This document shows, one piece after another, positions 1 to 7,703 of a DNA stretch of 64,000 bases. Position 1 is the first letter of the stretch; every line of letters starts with the position of its first letter. This stretch comes from UBA9620 sp965220695. GTDB taxonomy: Bacteria; Acidobacteriota; Vicinamibacteria; Vicinamibacterales; UBA8438. Below the pieces are notes generated by a model. The model worked only from the letters and a program-made list of their open reading frames with translations. It searched no databases and was not told the DNA's origin. The stretch spans positions 4,464,001 to 4,528,000 of the forward strand of contig OZ244838.1 in assembly GCA_965220695.1 (NCBI GenBank), given 5' to 3'. The position numbers and the translations under genes were made by a program.

Positions 1-366
1 ATGGCCGCCGTCTCGACCGCGGCGGCGCTGGCGGCGGTCTGGATCAAGGCGCCCGAAGACCGATCCAGACTGGTCGAGTTCTACCGGCGGGTACGGCCGG
101 TCGGCTTCTGGGGTCCGATTGCCGCCGAGGTGCAGGGACGGGTCGGCGCCGACCGCGGTCCGCGGCGGTTGTGGCGCGCTGCCGGTGCGATGGTCCTCTG
201 CTCGGCCACCGTCTTCTGCCTGCTGGTCGGGATCGGTACCTGGCTGGTCGGCAGTCCCGCGCCGGTCTGGCTGCCGTGGCGCCCCCTCTGGATCGGCGCG
301 CTCCTCGTGACCGGGCTGGCGCTCTGCCCGCTGTGGTTCCGCCTGGGATACCGCGAGCCGGCGTGA
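1..366 (+). CDS. Sodium:solute symporter family protein, C-terminal fragment
   Basis: This is the last ~121 residues of a membrane transporter; the window opens inside the gene, so the ATG at base 1 is probably internal. The charged stretch EDRSRLVEFYRRVRP followed by GFWGP is typical of the cytoplasmic segment near the end of sodium:solute symporters (SSS family). Two hydrophobic helices follow at about residues 60-84 and 92-113. The family couples sodium entry to uptake of sugars, acids or similar solutes across the inner membrane; the substrate cannot be told from this tail. The gene ends at a TGA with no same-strand neighbour close by. Confidence 0.7.
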   Translation: MAAVSTAAALAAVWIKAPEDRSRLVEFYRRVRPVGFWGPIAAEVQGRVGADRGPRRLWRAAGAMVLCSATVFCLLVGIGTWLVGSPAPVWLPWRPLWIGALLVTGLALCPLWFRLGYREPA

Positions 367-520
367 GCCGGTTCCGCCTCGGTGTCACGCTGATTCGCAG
401 AGTTCGCCTTGGAAACGCCGTTCGGATCGGAGAAACCGCGGCTCCGGCCAAGACAGGTGCGTCATGCTCGCCCGGGAAGTCCGGCGGACGCTGCCCGGTT
501 GCGGACCCGGTACAGAAAAA

Positions 521-549
521 GGGCCCCGGCCCTGTGGGGACCGGGGCCC
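521..549 (-). terminator. Intrinsic terminator for the minus-strand small transcript
   Basis: A perfect 9-bp GC stem (GGGCCCCGG pairing with CCGGGGCCC) with an 11-nt loop. On the minus strand it is followed by TTTTTC. It reads as a rho-independent terminator only in the minus direction, because the A run lies on the plus-strand 5' side. Confidence 0.7.
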
Positions 550-626
550 AGGTATGGTCTGCGTCGGTGACGTTGGGTTACCCCCGTTCGGGGATGCCCC
601 TGGCGCCACCAGAGCGCTGGAGGTCC

Positions 627-671
627 CTACGAGGACGCCACCTCCGCAGAGCCACTGGTAAAGTCGTCCAC
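627..671 (-). CDS. 14-codon small ORF behind a perfect Shine-Dalgarno
   Basis: The GTG at 671-669 opens a short frame encoding MDDFTSGSAEVASS, stopped by TAG at 629-627. It is preceded by AAGGAGGTGATCC (complement of 673-685), a 13-nt exact complement of the usual 16S rRNA 3' tail, with a 7-nt spacer from GGAGG to the start. So strong a site before so short a frame suggests either a leader peptide or a genuine microprotein. The peptide is acidic and Ser/Ala rich and matches no family I know. It is too short for homology, so the call rests on the ribosome-binding site and the surrounding transcription signals. Confidence 0.35.
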   Translation of the reverse strand: MDDFTSGSAEVASS

Positions 672-790
672 AGGATCACCTCCTTCGTTGGGCGTACAGT
701 GAGCGGCGGGTCCCAACCCACCCGGCCACGGGGCCGCCCTTGACCCATGCGCAGGCCGCCGCGTCTCAGCGCGGAACCAATGTCACACCA

Positions 791-819
791 ATCCTTGGCC
801 ATGCCGCGCCGGATGTCAA
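791..819 (-). promoter_or_regulatory. Promoter for the small minus-strand transcript
   Basis: On the minus strand TTGACA (814-819) is a perfect -35 box, separated by exactly 17 bp from AAGGAT (791-796), a weaker -10. Transcription would start near 784 and read towards the small ORF and terminator. Confidence 0.45.
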
Positions 820-838
820 TCCGGCCGACGCCGTATTT

Positions 839-869
839 TTGTACGGGCATCGGCGCGGGCGCATACAAT
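839..869 (+). promoter_or_regulatory. Promoter placing the transcription start on the GTG at 876
   Basis: TTGTAC (839-844) and TACAAT (864-869) form a plausible sigma-70-type promoter with a long 19-bp spacer. The -10 ends six bases before the GTG at 876, so the transcript would begin at or next to the start codon. No Shine-Dalgarno is present, consistent with a leaderless message. Confidence 0.4.
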
Positions 870-875
870 GGGGGC

Positions 876-1181
876 GTGTATCGTGATGAACGCGGCGTTG
901 AGTACGACCCGGTCCCGCTTCCGACTCACGAAGTGACCGATGCCGTCGCAGTCGACGCGCGGCGCGTGAACCGCGCCGCCCTCCGCAAGACCGTGCCCAT
1001 CTATACCGGCGCCGACGGCGCCGAGCTCGCCCGCCAGCCCCGTGGTCACCGCCGTCACTGGAACGACCGGCAGTGGGTCGCCTTCGAGGAGCATCGCCGC
1101 CTTGAACAGGAACTGGCCGCCGGCGATGAGCCGGTAGCGACGGTCGTGATTGTCCGGCCGCACGATCCGGTCGCCGGCTGA
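876..1181 (+). CDS. Hypothetical protein, possibly leaderless
   Basis: A 101-residue soluble, charged protein with no recognised domain. The open frame extends upstream to 747, but the GTG at 876 is preferred because a TACAAT -10 box lies six bases before it and there is no ribosome-binding site, which fits a leaderless start. The protein begins VYRDERGVEYDPVPLP and has a central RGHRRHWNDRQWVAFEEHR segment that looks helical and basic, followed by an acidic stretch. No signal peptide or membrane helix is seen. It is flanked by the small minus-strand transcript and by a convergent secreted-protein gene. Function unknown. Confidence 0.45.
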   Translation: MYRDERGVEYDPVPLPTHEVTDAVAVDARRVNRAALRKTVPIYTGADGAELARQPRGHRRHWNDRQWVAFEEHRRLEQELAAGDEPVATVVIVRPHDPVAG

Positions 1182-1275
1182 CCCGCACCACATTCGCCGT
1201 CCCGATTGCCCCATTCCCCCCGGCGGCAGAAGGCCGCGCGCCGGTTCCGGTGCCGTCCGGGTCCGGGGTTGCCGG

Positions 1276-2265
1276 CTATTGGCGACTGACCGTGACCGTC
1301 ACGGCGTCGATCGTGGCGAGTCCGCCGTCATGGGCCTGGACACGCAGGACGTAGGTGCCCGGGGCGGCGAATGTGGCCTGGGTCATCCAGCGGCCGTCCG
1401 GAGGCGGTTCGGGCGCGCCCCAGCCGGGCGACCAGGGCGAGTTCTCACCGTCCCGTGAATCCTCCCAGACCTTGGTCTGCTCCGGCTCGAAGCGGACCGC
1501 GCCTGCTCCCCGGTACACGAACCAGGAGACCCGCAGTCCGGTGGCGCTCTCGGTCGTGATACGCCCCGGCAGACGGAGGTTGGTCCGAGGCAGCGGGGTG
1601 GCCCGCGGCAGACCGTCGTCGGCCACGATCGCCGCCAGCGTCAGCGGCTGGCCGACCGTGGCGGTTCGTGTGCGCTCTCCCTCCAGAGTCAGCACGGGCG
1701 CGACGTTGTCCGGCAGATCGGGGCGCGTGCCGGCCGCGCCCCCGGCGCCGTAGTTGGCCTGGATGACGGCGTTGTCGATGTAATAGTCCGGCTTCAGGGT
1801 GGCGTACGCCCGTTCGGTCCGCCCGTTGCTGGTCAGCGTCCACACCAGCTCCTTGTCGCCGAAATCGGCGGGGACGCGGATGCTGAAGACGAAGCGGTTG
1901 CGGCGCGGGTAGAAATGGGTCGGCTGTCCCTGGTCCTGACCGCCCGGCTCGATCTGGTTGTCCGCCCCGATCGGCAGGTCGATGATCTCTTCCCAGTTCC
2001 GGTTCATGTAGCCGAAGACGAGGTTGAACGACCCGTCGTCGTTCTGCTCCCAGCCTTCATAGGCGGGCGCGATGTTCTGCCCGCGGGCGAACCCCTGCTG
2101 CGCGGCGCCGTCGACCGCGCCAAGGGACAACACCAGCAGCAGCGCCGGAAACCCGCGGCGCACACTCCACGGCAGACGCCCGCTGCGATGCTGTTTCTGC
2201 GGGATCTCACCGCGACACGGGGTGTGACCACGGTCGGCCGCCGGGACGATGCGTGTGACGGGCAT
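1276..2265 (-). CDS. Secreted hypothetical protein downstream of cytochrome c gene
   Basis: About 330 residues with an export signal (RRGFPALLLVLSLGAVDGAAQ). The start is uncertain: the ATG at 2265 lacks a clear ribosome-binding site and adds ~34 residues before the hydrophobic core, and a GTG at 2163 would give a conventional signal peptide. The mature part has a conserved-looking N-terminal segment (FNLVFGYMNRNWEEIIDLPIG) and a C-terminal Ig/PKD-like end (GTYVLRVQAHDGG). It follows the cytochrome c/copper protein gene by 25 bases, so the two are probably co-transcribed. Likely a periplasmic partner of that oxidoreductase; the biochemical role is not known. Confidence 0.6.
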   Translation of the reverse strand: MPVTRIVPAADRGHTPCRGEIPQKQHRSGRLPWSVRRGFPALLLVLSLGAVDGAAQQGFARGQNIAPAYEGWEQNDDGSFNLVFGYMNRNWEEIIDLPIGADNQIEPGGQDQGQPTHFYPRRNRFVFSIRVPADFGDKELVWTLTSNGRTERAYATLKPDYYIDNAVIQANYGAGGAAGTRPDLPDNVAPVLTLEGERTRTATVGQPLTLAAIVADDGLPRATPLPRTNLRLPGRITTESATGLRVSWFVYRGAGAVRFEPEQTKVWEDSRDGENSPWSPGWGAPEPPPDGRWMTQATFAAPGTYVLRVQAHDGGLATIDAVTVTVSRQ

Positions 2266-2290
2266 GAGTGGGTTTCGGGTGCCGGCCGCG

Positions 2291-3691
2291 TTACTGACCG
2301 CCGCCGCCCGCCAGCGCGTCGCCGCCCTGCGCGCACAACGGACAGCTCAGGTCGCCGCCCGGCGCACCCGTCAGCCGCAGGTACTCACGGCGCTTCTCGA
2401 CCTCGGCCGCGAACTCTTCGTCAGACAGGAAGGTGCCCTGCATCAGATTGATGAACATGTTGTCGACCGACCGGTGACCGGCGCCCGACCAGTTGCGGGG
2501 GTCGGCGACGTTGCGGTTCGACGGCGAGTTGTTGAAGTAGCCGATCAGGTGCATGATGGTGCCCTTGGGCAGCAACGGCGCCGCGTCGTCCGTGTAGTTG
2601 TAGACCCGCACCCAGTTGTGGTCATAGCCGGCGCAGTTCAATGTCCGCGTCGTCACGCCCCAGATCGCCTCCAGGCACATCCGCACGCCGGGAGCGTGCA
2701 TGTGGGGTTCGAACAGGCTCACCCGCGTGTTCTCCGGCAGCGTGTAGTAGGCGTCGAGCCGCTGGTCGGCGTCCATGCCGCGGATGTCGATGTCCGGCCC
2801 GTTGCCGAAGTAGATGAACTGGGTTTCCCTGGTCGGTTCGTAGTCCTCCGGATGCAGCTTGAAGCCGACCTCGAGCCGCGCGGTGGTGTTGGTGCCGTTC
2901 GAATGGGTGTGGACCGACGGGAACACGAGCGTCGAGCCGGCTTTCAGCAGGCGACCGGCATCCGCTTCGAACTGGTCCGCGTTCCGGCCCACCTCGTGCA
3001 CGGGCCAGCTCCCGACGAGATCGCCATCCTCGTCGACGACGATTGGAATGGCATGGTGCACCACGAACAGACCGCCCACCGTGTTGCTGCGCGTGCTGGG
3101 ACCGTCGGCCGTGGCCCGCTCCTTGTATTCCATCGCCGCGACGTAGCGATCCTCGGTGAGTCCCAGCGCGACCGACCCGATGTTGCCCCACCAATCGGGC
3201 GCACGCGCCGGCACGTCGAAGGACGGCGACGAGACGATGAGGTCCGGTTCGCCGATCTCCCACTCGTCGACATCGATGAACGCCCGCGGCGCCGGCAGGT
3301 CGGCCGGGTCGCCCTCTGGCGCGCCGTTGTCCGCCCAGTGGGCGATCTTGGCGATTTCCTCCTCGCTCAGCGAGGGGTCGTCCTTGAAGCTCTGAATGCC
3401 GATGTCACTCTCGATGTACCAGGGCGGCATGACGCCGGGCTGGTCGCGCAGCGCGGTCCGGTTCTTCATGGAACGTGCCCAGGGCCGCACCTCCTGATAG
3501 GTGATGAGCGACATCGGGGCCACCGAGCCGGGACGATGACACTTCTGGCAACTGCGCTGCAGAATTGGCGCGATATCCCTGGCGAAGGTCACCTCGCCGT
3601 CAGACGCGGTCTGCGCGGCGGCCGGCTGCGGTCCCGCCGCCAGCAGCAGCGCCAGCCCGGCCGCTGAACCGACACAACGTCTCTTGATCAT
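2291..3691 (-). CDS. Mono-heme cytochrome c with copper-monooxygenase-like domain
   Basis: Exported protein of 466 residues. The ATG at 3691 is chosen because AGGAG lies 7-8 bases upstream; an ATG five codons earlier lies inside that site region. A signal peptide (to about residue 26) is followed by a cytochrome c domain with CQKCH at 48-52, which binds one heme. The rest resembles copper type II ascorbate-dependent monooxygenase folds, with a paired histidine (VVHHAIP), HTHSNG and EPHMHAPG as candidate copper ligands. Probable periplasmic electron-transfer or oxygenase function; the substrate is unknown. A paralogue lies at 34110-35468, also beside a DUF5916 barrel. Confidence 0.75.
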   Translation of the reverse strand: MIKRRCVGSAAGLALLLAAGPQPAAAQTASDGEVTFARDIAPILQRSCQKCHRPGSVAPMSLITYQEVRPWARSMKNRTALRDQPGVMPPWYIESDIGIQSFKDDPSLSEEEIAKIAHWADNGAPEGDPADLPAPRAFIDVDEWEIGEPDLIVSSPSFDVPARAPDWWGNIGSVALGLTEDRYVAAMEYKERATADGPSTRSNTVGGLFVVHHAIPIVVDEDGDLVGSWPVHEVGRNADQFEADAGRLLKAGSTLVFPSVHTHSNGTNTTARLEVGFKLHPEDYEPTRETQFIYFGNGPDIDIRGMDADQRLDAYYTLPENTRVSLFEPHMHAPGVRMCLEAIWGVTTRTLNCAGYDHNWVRVYNYTDDAAPLLPKGTIMHLIGYFNNSPSNRNVADPRNWSGAGHRSVDNMFINLMQGTFLSDEEFAAEVEKRREYLRLTGAPGGDLSCPLCAQGGDALAGGGGQ

Positions 3692-3823
3692 GAAGTGACT
3701 CCTCATCGATGTCTGCCTCAGTTCCCGATCCTAGTGCCCCGGACCGGTGACCCGCAACCCGTCCCGCCGGAACGGTGCCGTGCCGGTCGCGCCGCGGCGG
3801 CCGGCATCGCGCTCAAAACGCGT

Positions 3824-6193
3824 CTACCTCGAGAACAGATACGTCATCTTGATGGCGATCTGCCGGTTCTGGATCCATGGCATGCGACCGGCGTGCCGCA
3901 GGGCCGGGTCGAGAATCATGAAGTCGTCCTCCCGCAGCTCGTCATAGGCGATGTAGATGTCGCTGCCGGGGCTGTAGATCCAGTTGAACCGGACGCTCGT
4001 GCTGATCGAGTCGGTCGTGGAGTTGTACTGCGTCAGCGAGCGGAGGGTGATCTCGGGCGACAGCGCGAGATCGAACGTGGCCGATGCGAGATCGGCGACG
4101 AACGCGCCTCCCGGCAGGTCGACGTCGCTGCGCTGAAAGCTGGCCTGCGCCGCGATGCGGCTGGTGGCGCGCCAGTTGACGCCGGCGCTCCAGTCGACCC
4201 GCGTGCCGCCGAAGAACCCTTGCGGCGCGTAGGTCGCGTTGCCCGAGACCCGGCGCGACGGATCGCTCCGATAGCGCACGCTGGGGCTCCAGAAGCGATA
4301 CGTGCCGACGGGAATCGTGACGGTGTCGGCAATGGGAAACGGCTCGTCGAGGTACTCGAACTCCTTGTTGGTGATGAACGTCAGGTTCGAGCCGTCCTCG
4401 AACTGAAACCCGATCATGTGATGCACCCGGCGGGACAACAGCCGGTTGTGGCGGTCGGTGATGTACTCGAGGTTCATCATCGGGTCCATCGACCGGATGC
4501 CCCAGCGCCCCGGGCGCGGGTTCCACTGCGCGTGCAGCTTCGACCGCCTGATGCCCCGGCGCGGCACGAACCCCGCCTCGGCGTTGAAGTTGTCCTGGAT
4601 GTCGGAGTACTCGCTGTAGATGCGTGCCGCCGGGCTCAACCACGACATCATGACGTGCCCCATCATGCCGTCGGATGCGATCGCGTGCGGTCTGATCGTG
4701 CCGTCGGCGTCGATTTCGGGGGAACTGGTCATGGCCGCGAAGCCGGTGACCGAGAAGAACGGATGCGGCGTCACCGAGGCGTCGACCGCGAACGTCCGGT
4801 TGTAGTGCGCGCCGTTGATCGCCTCCTTGTTCACGATGATGCCGCCCACCTTCGACCGCGCGAAGATGTCGCGGCTGTAGCGGGCGACGAAGAAGTTCTC
4901 GCCGGGCCGCGGGTCGTCCTCAGGCCCGGTCTCCTTCGTCTGGATGGTCATGACGGCGATGTTGTGCCGGTCGACCTTGCCGGTCAGCCGCGTGCCGCCG
5001 CCGATCGGAATCGGCTGCCCGCCGGCGAGACCGATGCGGCGGGTGAAGAACAGGTCGGCGATGCGTGTGATGCCTTGCTCCTTGACGCTGAACATGCCGG
5101 CGTTTTCGAGGAAGAAGTCCCGTTTCTCCGGGAAGAACAGGGGGAACCGGGTCAGGTTGACCTGCTGCTCGTCCACCTCGACCTGTGCGAAATCGGTGTT
5201 CGCCGTCACGTCGAGATTGAGCCCCGAGGCGACACCGTATTTCAGGTCGAGTCCGACCTCGCGGAAGCCCGAGCCGTCGAGTTTGTCCGCCGATACACGG
5301 TCCTGGCGTCCCCCGCCCAGCGTATAGGGCGTGATCCGCAGGTCGAGCCCGCGGTCCACCCCGCCCAGGCCGGTCATCGTGCCGGCCCGGCTCACGCGGG
5401 TCAGGTCGTAGCCCTTCGGAATCGGCGCCCAGTAGATCTGCTCGTTCTTGCGCCGGATGTTCCGCATGAAGTTGACGCCCCAGACCTGGCGGTCCGCCTT
5501 CGGGAACCGCATGGTCACCATCGGGATCGCGATCTCGGCGATCCAGCCCTCGGCGGTGCGGCGGGTCGAGACGTGCCACACGCCGTCCCAGTCGAGATTG
5601 ACGTTCGAGTTGATGCTCGAACTCAGGCGGCGGTAGCCGCCCTCGCCCTCTTCCGCGATCTGCTGTTCGAGCTTGGCGCCGAGCGGGCTCGTCACGAACA
5701 TGTACCCGGAGCGGGAATCGTGGAACGTGTCGAGGATGAGCTGGAAGTTGTCTTCGTCCAGCAACTGCCGCGAGTCGCGCCGCATCTCGGTCGCGATGAT
5801 CCCGTTCGAGACGGAGTCATACGCCTCAACGCCGACGTAGAGCGCGCGCTCGTCGTACATGAGGCGCACCACCGTGCGTTCGGTGGCGGGGTCCCCCTCC
5901 GACGGCTCCTGCTGCACGAACTGGTCGATGATCGCGGCGCTCTGCCACGCGGGTTCGTCAAGCACTCCGTCGAGTCGCGGAGCAGCGGGCGTACGGGTCG
6001 GTTCCACGTTGTAACGCTCGCTGGGGGCGAGCGTCTGGCTGGAGGCGTCGACCGACGCCGACACCGCGGTGGTCGATCCGGCCGGCGGGTTCGCCTCCTG
6101 CGCCGGCTGAGCGGACGCCGTGGCCACCCCCAGGCACAGGCAGACGCACAGTGTGGCACGGTGGAGGCCGCTGGAATTCCGACGGTGTTTCAT
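3824..6193 (-). CDS. DUF5916 outer-membrane protein with CBM9-like domain
   Basis: 789 residues. A signal peptide is followed by a CBM9-like N-terminal domain (APRLDGVLDEPAW is the usual opening of this fold) and a long DUF5916 region predicted to be an outer-membrane beta-barrel. The hallmark block NTDFAQVEVDEQQVNLTRF then LFFPEKRDFFLE is present, and the chain ends in an aromatic/basic beta strand (KMTYLFSR), as barrels do. The family is abundant in Acidobacteriota and Bacteroidota and is of uncertain substrate; ligand binding or uptake at the outer membrane is likely. It lies upstream of the cytochrome/copper gene on the same strand, with a ~130-base gap. Paralogues lie at 18867 and 35512. 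Confidence 0.85.
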   Translation of the reverse strand: MKHRRNSSGLHRATLCVCLCLGVATASAQPAQEANPPAGSTTAVSASVDASSQTLAPSERYNVEPTRTPAAPRLDGVLDEPAWQSAAIIDQFVQQEPSEGDPATERTVVRLMYDERALYVGVEAYDSVSNGIIATEMRRDSRQLLDEDNFQLILDTFHDSRSGYMFVTSPLGAKLEQQIAEEGEGGYRRLSSSINSNVNLDWDGVWHVSTRRTAEGWIAEIAIPMVTMRFPKADRQVWGVNFMRNIRRKNEQIYWAPIPKGYDLTRVSRAGTMTGLGGVDRGLDLRITPYTLGGGRQDRVSADKLDGSGFREVGLDLKYGVASGLNLDVTANTDFAQVEVDEQQVNLTRFPLFFPEKRDFFLENAGMFSVKEQGITRIADLFFTRRIGLAGGQPIPIGGGTRLTGKVDRHNIAVMTIQTKETGPEDDPRPGENFFVARYSRDIFARSKVGGIIVNKEAINGAHYNRTFAVDASVTPHPFFSVTGFAAMTSSPEIDADGTIRPHAIASDGMMGHVMMSWLSPAARIYSEYSDIQDNFNAEAGFVPRRGIRRSKLHAQWNPRPGRWGIRSMDPMMNLEYITDRHNRLLSRRVHHMIGFQFEDGSNLTFITNKEFEYLDEPFPIADTVTIPVGTYRFWSPSVRYRSDPSRRVSGNATYAPQGFFGGTRVDWSAGVNWRATSRIAAQASFQRSDVDLPGGAFVADLASATFDLALSPEITLRSLTQYNSTTDSISTSVRFNWIYSPGSDIYIAYDELREDDFMILDPALRHAGRMPWIQNRQIAIKMTYLFSR

Positions 6194-6284
6194 GAGGGCG
6201 CCTGTGCTCCTGCGGTGCGACCCCCCATCAGTGGCGAGTATGGTCGGACGCTTGTCCGAGTCGGGTCAAGAGGGATCACACGCC

Positions 6285-6719
6285 TCACGACACCAGCGGG
6301 TTCCGGACCTTGAGCTCCGTGAATCGACTGAAGTCCCGATCGACCGTCCACAACTCGTCGATGCCTCGGTGCAGACAAAGCGCGGCCACCCGCGCGTCGT
6401 GCACTCGCGGGCCGCTGACGTTGCAGCCCCTGACCGCCGACCGCAACTGCTCCCAGTAGCCGGCCGTTTCACCCAACAGCACCAGCGCCGGCGTCTCGAT
6501 CCAGGCTGCGACCTGGTCGAGGGCGAGTTCGAGCGGTGTCGGCGGCTTGTAGATCCGCGGGTGGGTGACGATGGCGAGGAATTCATGCAGACAGGGCCAC
6601 GGTATGGCCCACTCCGCCCTCCCTTCCGCGAGTCCGGCAACACACCGGGCGGCCACCTCGTGAAACAGGGAATCTTCGCGGTGAGCGTAGACGAGGATGT
6701 TGGTGTCGAGGGCGATCAT
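6285..6719 (-). CDS. vapC: VapC-like PIN-domain toxin
   Basis: 144-residue PIN-domain ribonuclease. The acidic metal-binding set is visible: D5 in ALDTNILVYA, E46 in CLHEFLAI, D108 in VHDARVAAL and D127/D129 in TVDRDF. PIN toxins of this type cleave RNA, often tRNA, when released from their antitoxin. Its ATG overlaps the stop of the upstream vapB gene by ATGA, the usual translational coupling. The active site is complete, so this looks like a functional type II toxin-antitoxin pair. The RNA target cannot be inferred. Confidence 0.85.
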   Translation of the reverse strand: MIALDTNILVYAHREDSLFHEVAARCVAGLAEGRAEWAIPWPCLHEFLAIVTHPRIYKPPTPLELALDQVAAWIETPALVLLGETAGYWEQLRSAVRGCNVSGPRVHDARVAALCLHRGIDELWTVDRDFSRFTELKVRNPLVS

Positions 6720-6961
6720 CCGCCGCGACCCTCGTACGCCAGCTCGCGCACCTGTTCCCAGGCGCCTTCCTGCACCCCCGCCTGCACGCCGTCGCCGCGG
6801 AAGCTTGCCGCGCGCAACCGATGACTCCCCGGTCCCTGGCGCTCAACGAGCACCCGGCGCAGACCCTGTTCGATCAACGCCCTGACCGTGGTGCGTTGCA
6901 TCGCCGCCAGCGCTTTGGCCTCGGTCAGCAGCGCATCGGAAATATCCACGGTTGTCTTCAT
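6716..6961 (-). CDS. vapB: VapB-like antitoxin
   Basis: 81 residues starting MKTTVDISDALLTEAKALA, the beginning typical of ribbon-helix-helix/VapB antitoxins (a beta strand followed by two helices). The open frame continues upstream to 7192, but the ATG at 6961 gives the family-typical N-terminus and length. The C-terminal half (about residues 45-81) should wrap the PIN toxin. It overlaps vapC by ATGA. An AT-rich palindrome about 20 bases upstream is a likely autoregulatory operator. Confidence 0.8.
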   Translation of the reverse strand: MKTTVDISDALLTEAKALAAMQRTTVRALIEQGLRRVLVERQGPGSHRLRAASFRGDGVQAGVQEGAWEQVRELAYEGRGG

Positions 6962-6979
6962 ACAGGAATACATATCACC

Positions 6980-6989
6980 ATATGCATAT
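6980..6989 (-). promoter_or_regulatory. AT-rich palindrome, candidate VapBC operator
   Basis: ATATGCATAT is a perfect 10-bp palindrome in an otherwise GC-rich region, 19 bases upstream of the vapB start, within TATATG/CATATG promoter-like sequence. Ribbon-helix-helix antitoxins usually bind such sites to repress their own operon. Confidence 0.4.
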
Positions 6990-7109
6990 AGGCGTAAGCG
7001 GCGTGTTCGGCCAAGTGTGATCGGTATCGGCTCGCCGGATCGTCGGGACTGCCGGTGCGATCGACGAAAGTGCTCGACAGCAGGGCGATCGTCGGCGCAG
7101 GATAGGACC

Positions 7110-7583
7110 ATGCTGCAGCGCGTCGCATGCGCGACGTTCGTGGCCATGCTCGTAACGACCGGCGCATCGGCGCCATTGGCGCATGTGCACATGGTCCGTC
7201 ATACGCACCGTGCCGGCGACGCGCCCAGCGCCGCGCGCTCGGCGCGCGCCGCGTCCGAAAGCGAGCGGCGGGCGCATCGCCATCCGCACGCGTCCGGTAT
7301 CCACGGGCACGTGCGCGAGGCGCCGGCTCCTGACCACGACCACCATGCGATTGTACCTGCCCATGGACCAACAGGGCAGCATGGAGGGATCGTCGTGGCC
7401 ACCGCGGCGAAGGGTGAGTTCCCGCAGGCCGCTGCAGGCGCACCGTTACCGGCCCTGCTGGTGGCCCACGGGCAGTCTGCGGCGCCTGATCCGGCAGTGT
7501 CCGGTACGGCTCGGAGCAGTCGACCGCCGCCCGCGCCGCCGCCCCGCGTATCCGCCCCTCCGCGCGCCCCTCCTCCCGCCTGA
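7110..7583 (+). CDS. Histidine-rich exported protein, putative metal binder
   Basis: 157 residues with an N-terminal signal peptide (MLQRVACATFVAMLVTTGAS) and very many histidines in HxH patterns: HVHMVRHTHR, HRHPHASGIHGHV and DHDHHAIVPAHG. The C-terminus is Pro/Ala/Arg rich. The start at the ATG 7110 places the hydrophobic core correctly; the open frame upstream is ignored. It lies ~120 bases before the RND efflux genes on the same strand, so it probably buffers or delivers metal ions in the periplasm, or senses them. I do not recognise a named family. Confidence 0.55.
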   Translation: MLQRVACATFVAMLVTTGASAPLAHVHMVRHTHRAGDAPSAARSARAASESERRAHRHPHASGIHGHVREAPAPDHDHHAIVPAHGPTGQHGGIVVATAAKGEFPQAAAGAPLPALLVAHGQSAAPDPAVSGTARSSRPPPAPPPRVSAPPRAPPPA

Positions 7584-7703
7584 CAGGCCCGTAGCGTTTC
7601 GCCGCGGCCTGGCCGCGTGACGTACGTCCACGTTCGATCAGCACACCCCTGACCGAGGCCCATCCTCCGCCATGACCGGTCGGGGACTCGAGGAGACGAG
7701 CAG

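Larger units (their letters stand above)
518..784 (-). ncRNA. Candidate small structured transcript with 14-codon ORF
   Basis: On the minus strand a good promoter (791-819) is followed by a GC-rich, hairpin-prone stretch, a tiny ORF (627-671) with a perfect ribosome-binding site, and a strong intrinsic terminator (521-549 plus T run). Predicted transcript is about 265 nt. Several short stems can be read, for example CCCC-GAAC-GGGG near 580-600. I do not recognise an Rfam family: it lacks tmRNA, SRP, 6S and RNase P signatures. It could be a leader-peptide mRNA, a small-protein gene or a regulatory RNA. All of this is read from sequence alone. Confidence 0.4.

Noticed and set aside
673..685. 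GGATCACCTCCTT on the plus strand looks like the 3' end of 16S rRNA
   Set aside because: Nothing upstream resembles 16S rRNA. The sequence is better explained as the complement of a perfect Shine-Dalgarno on the minus strand.
3695..6313. 872-codon plus-strand open frame
   Set aside because: It lies opposite the DUF5916 gene, which has a signal peptide and family motifs; the plus frame is a compositional shadow.
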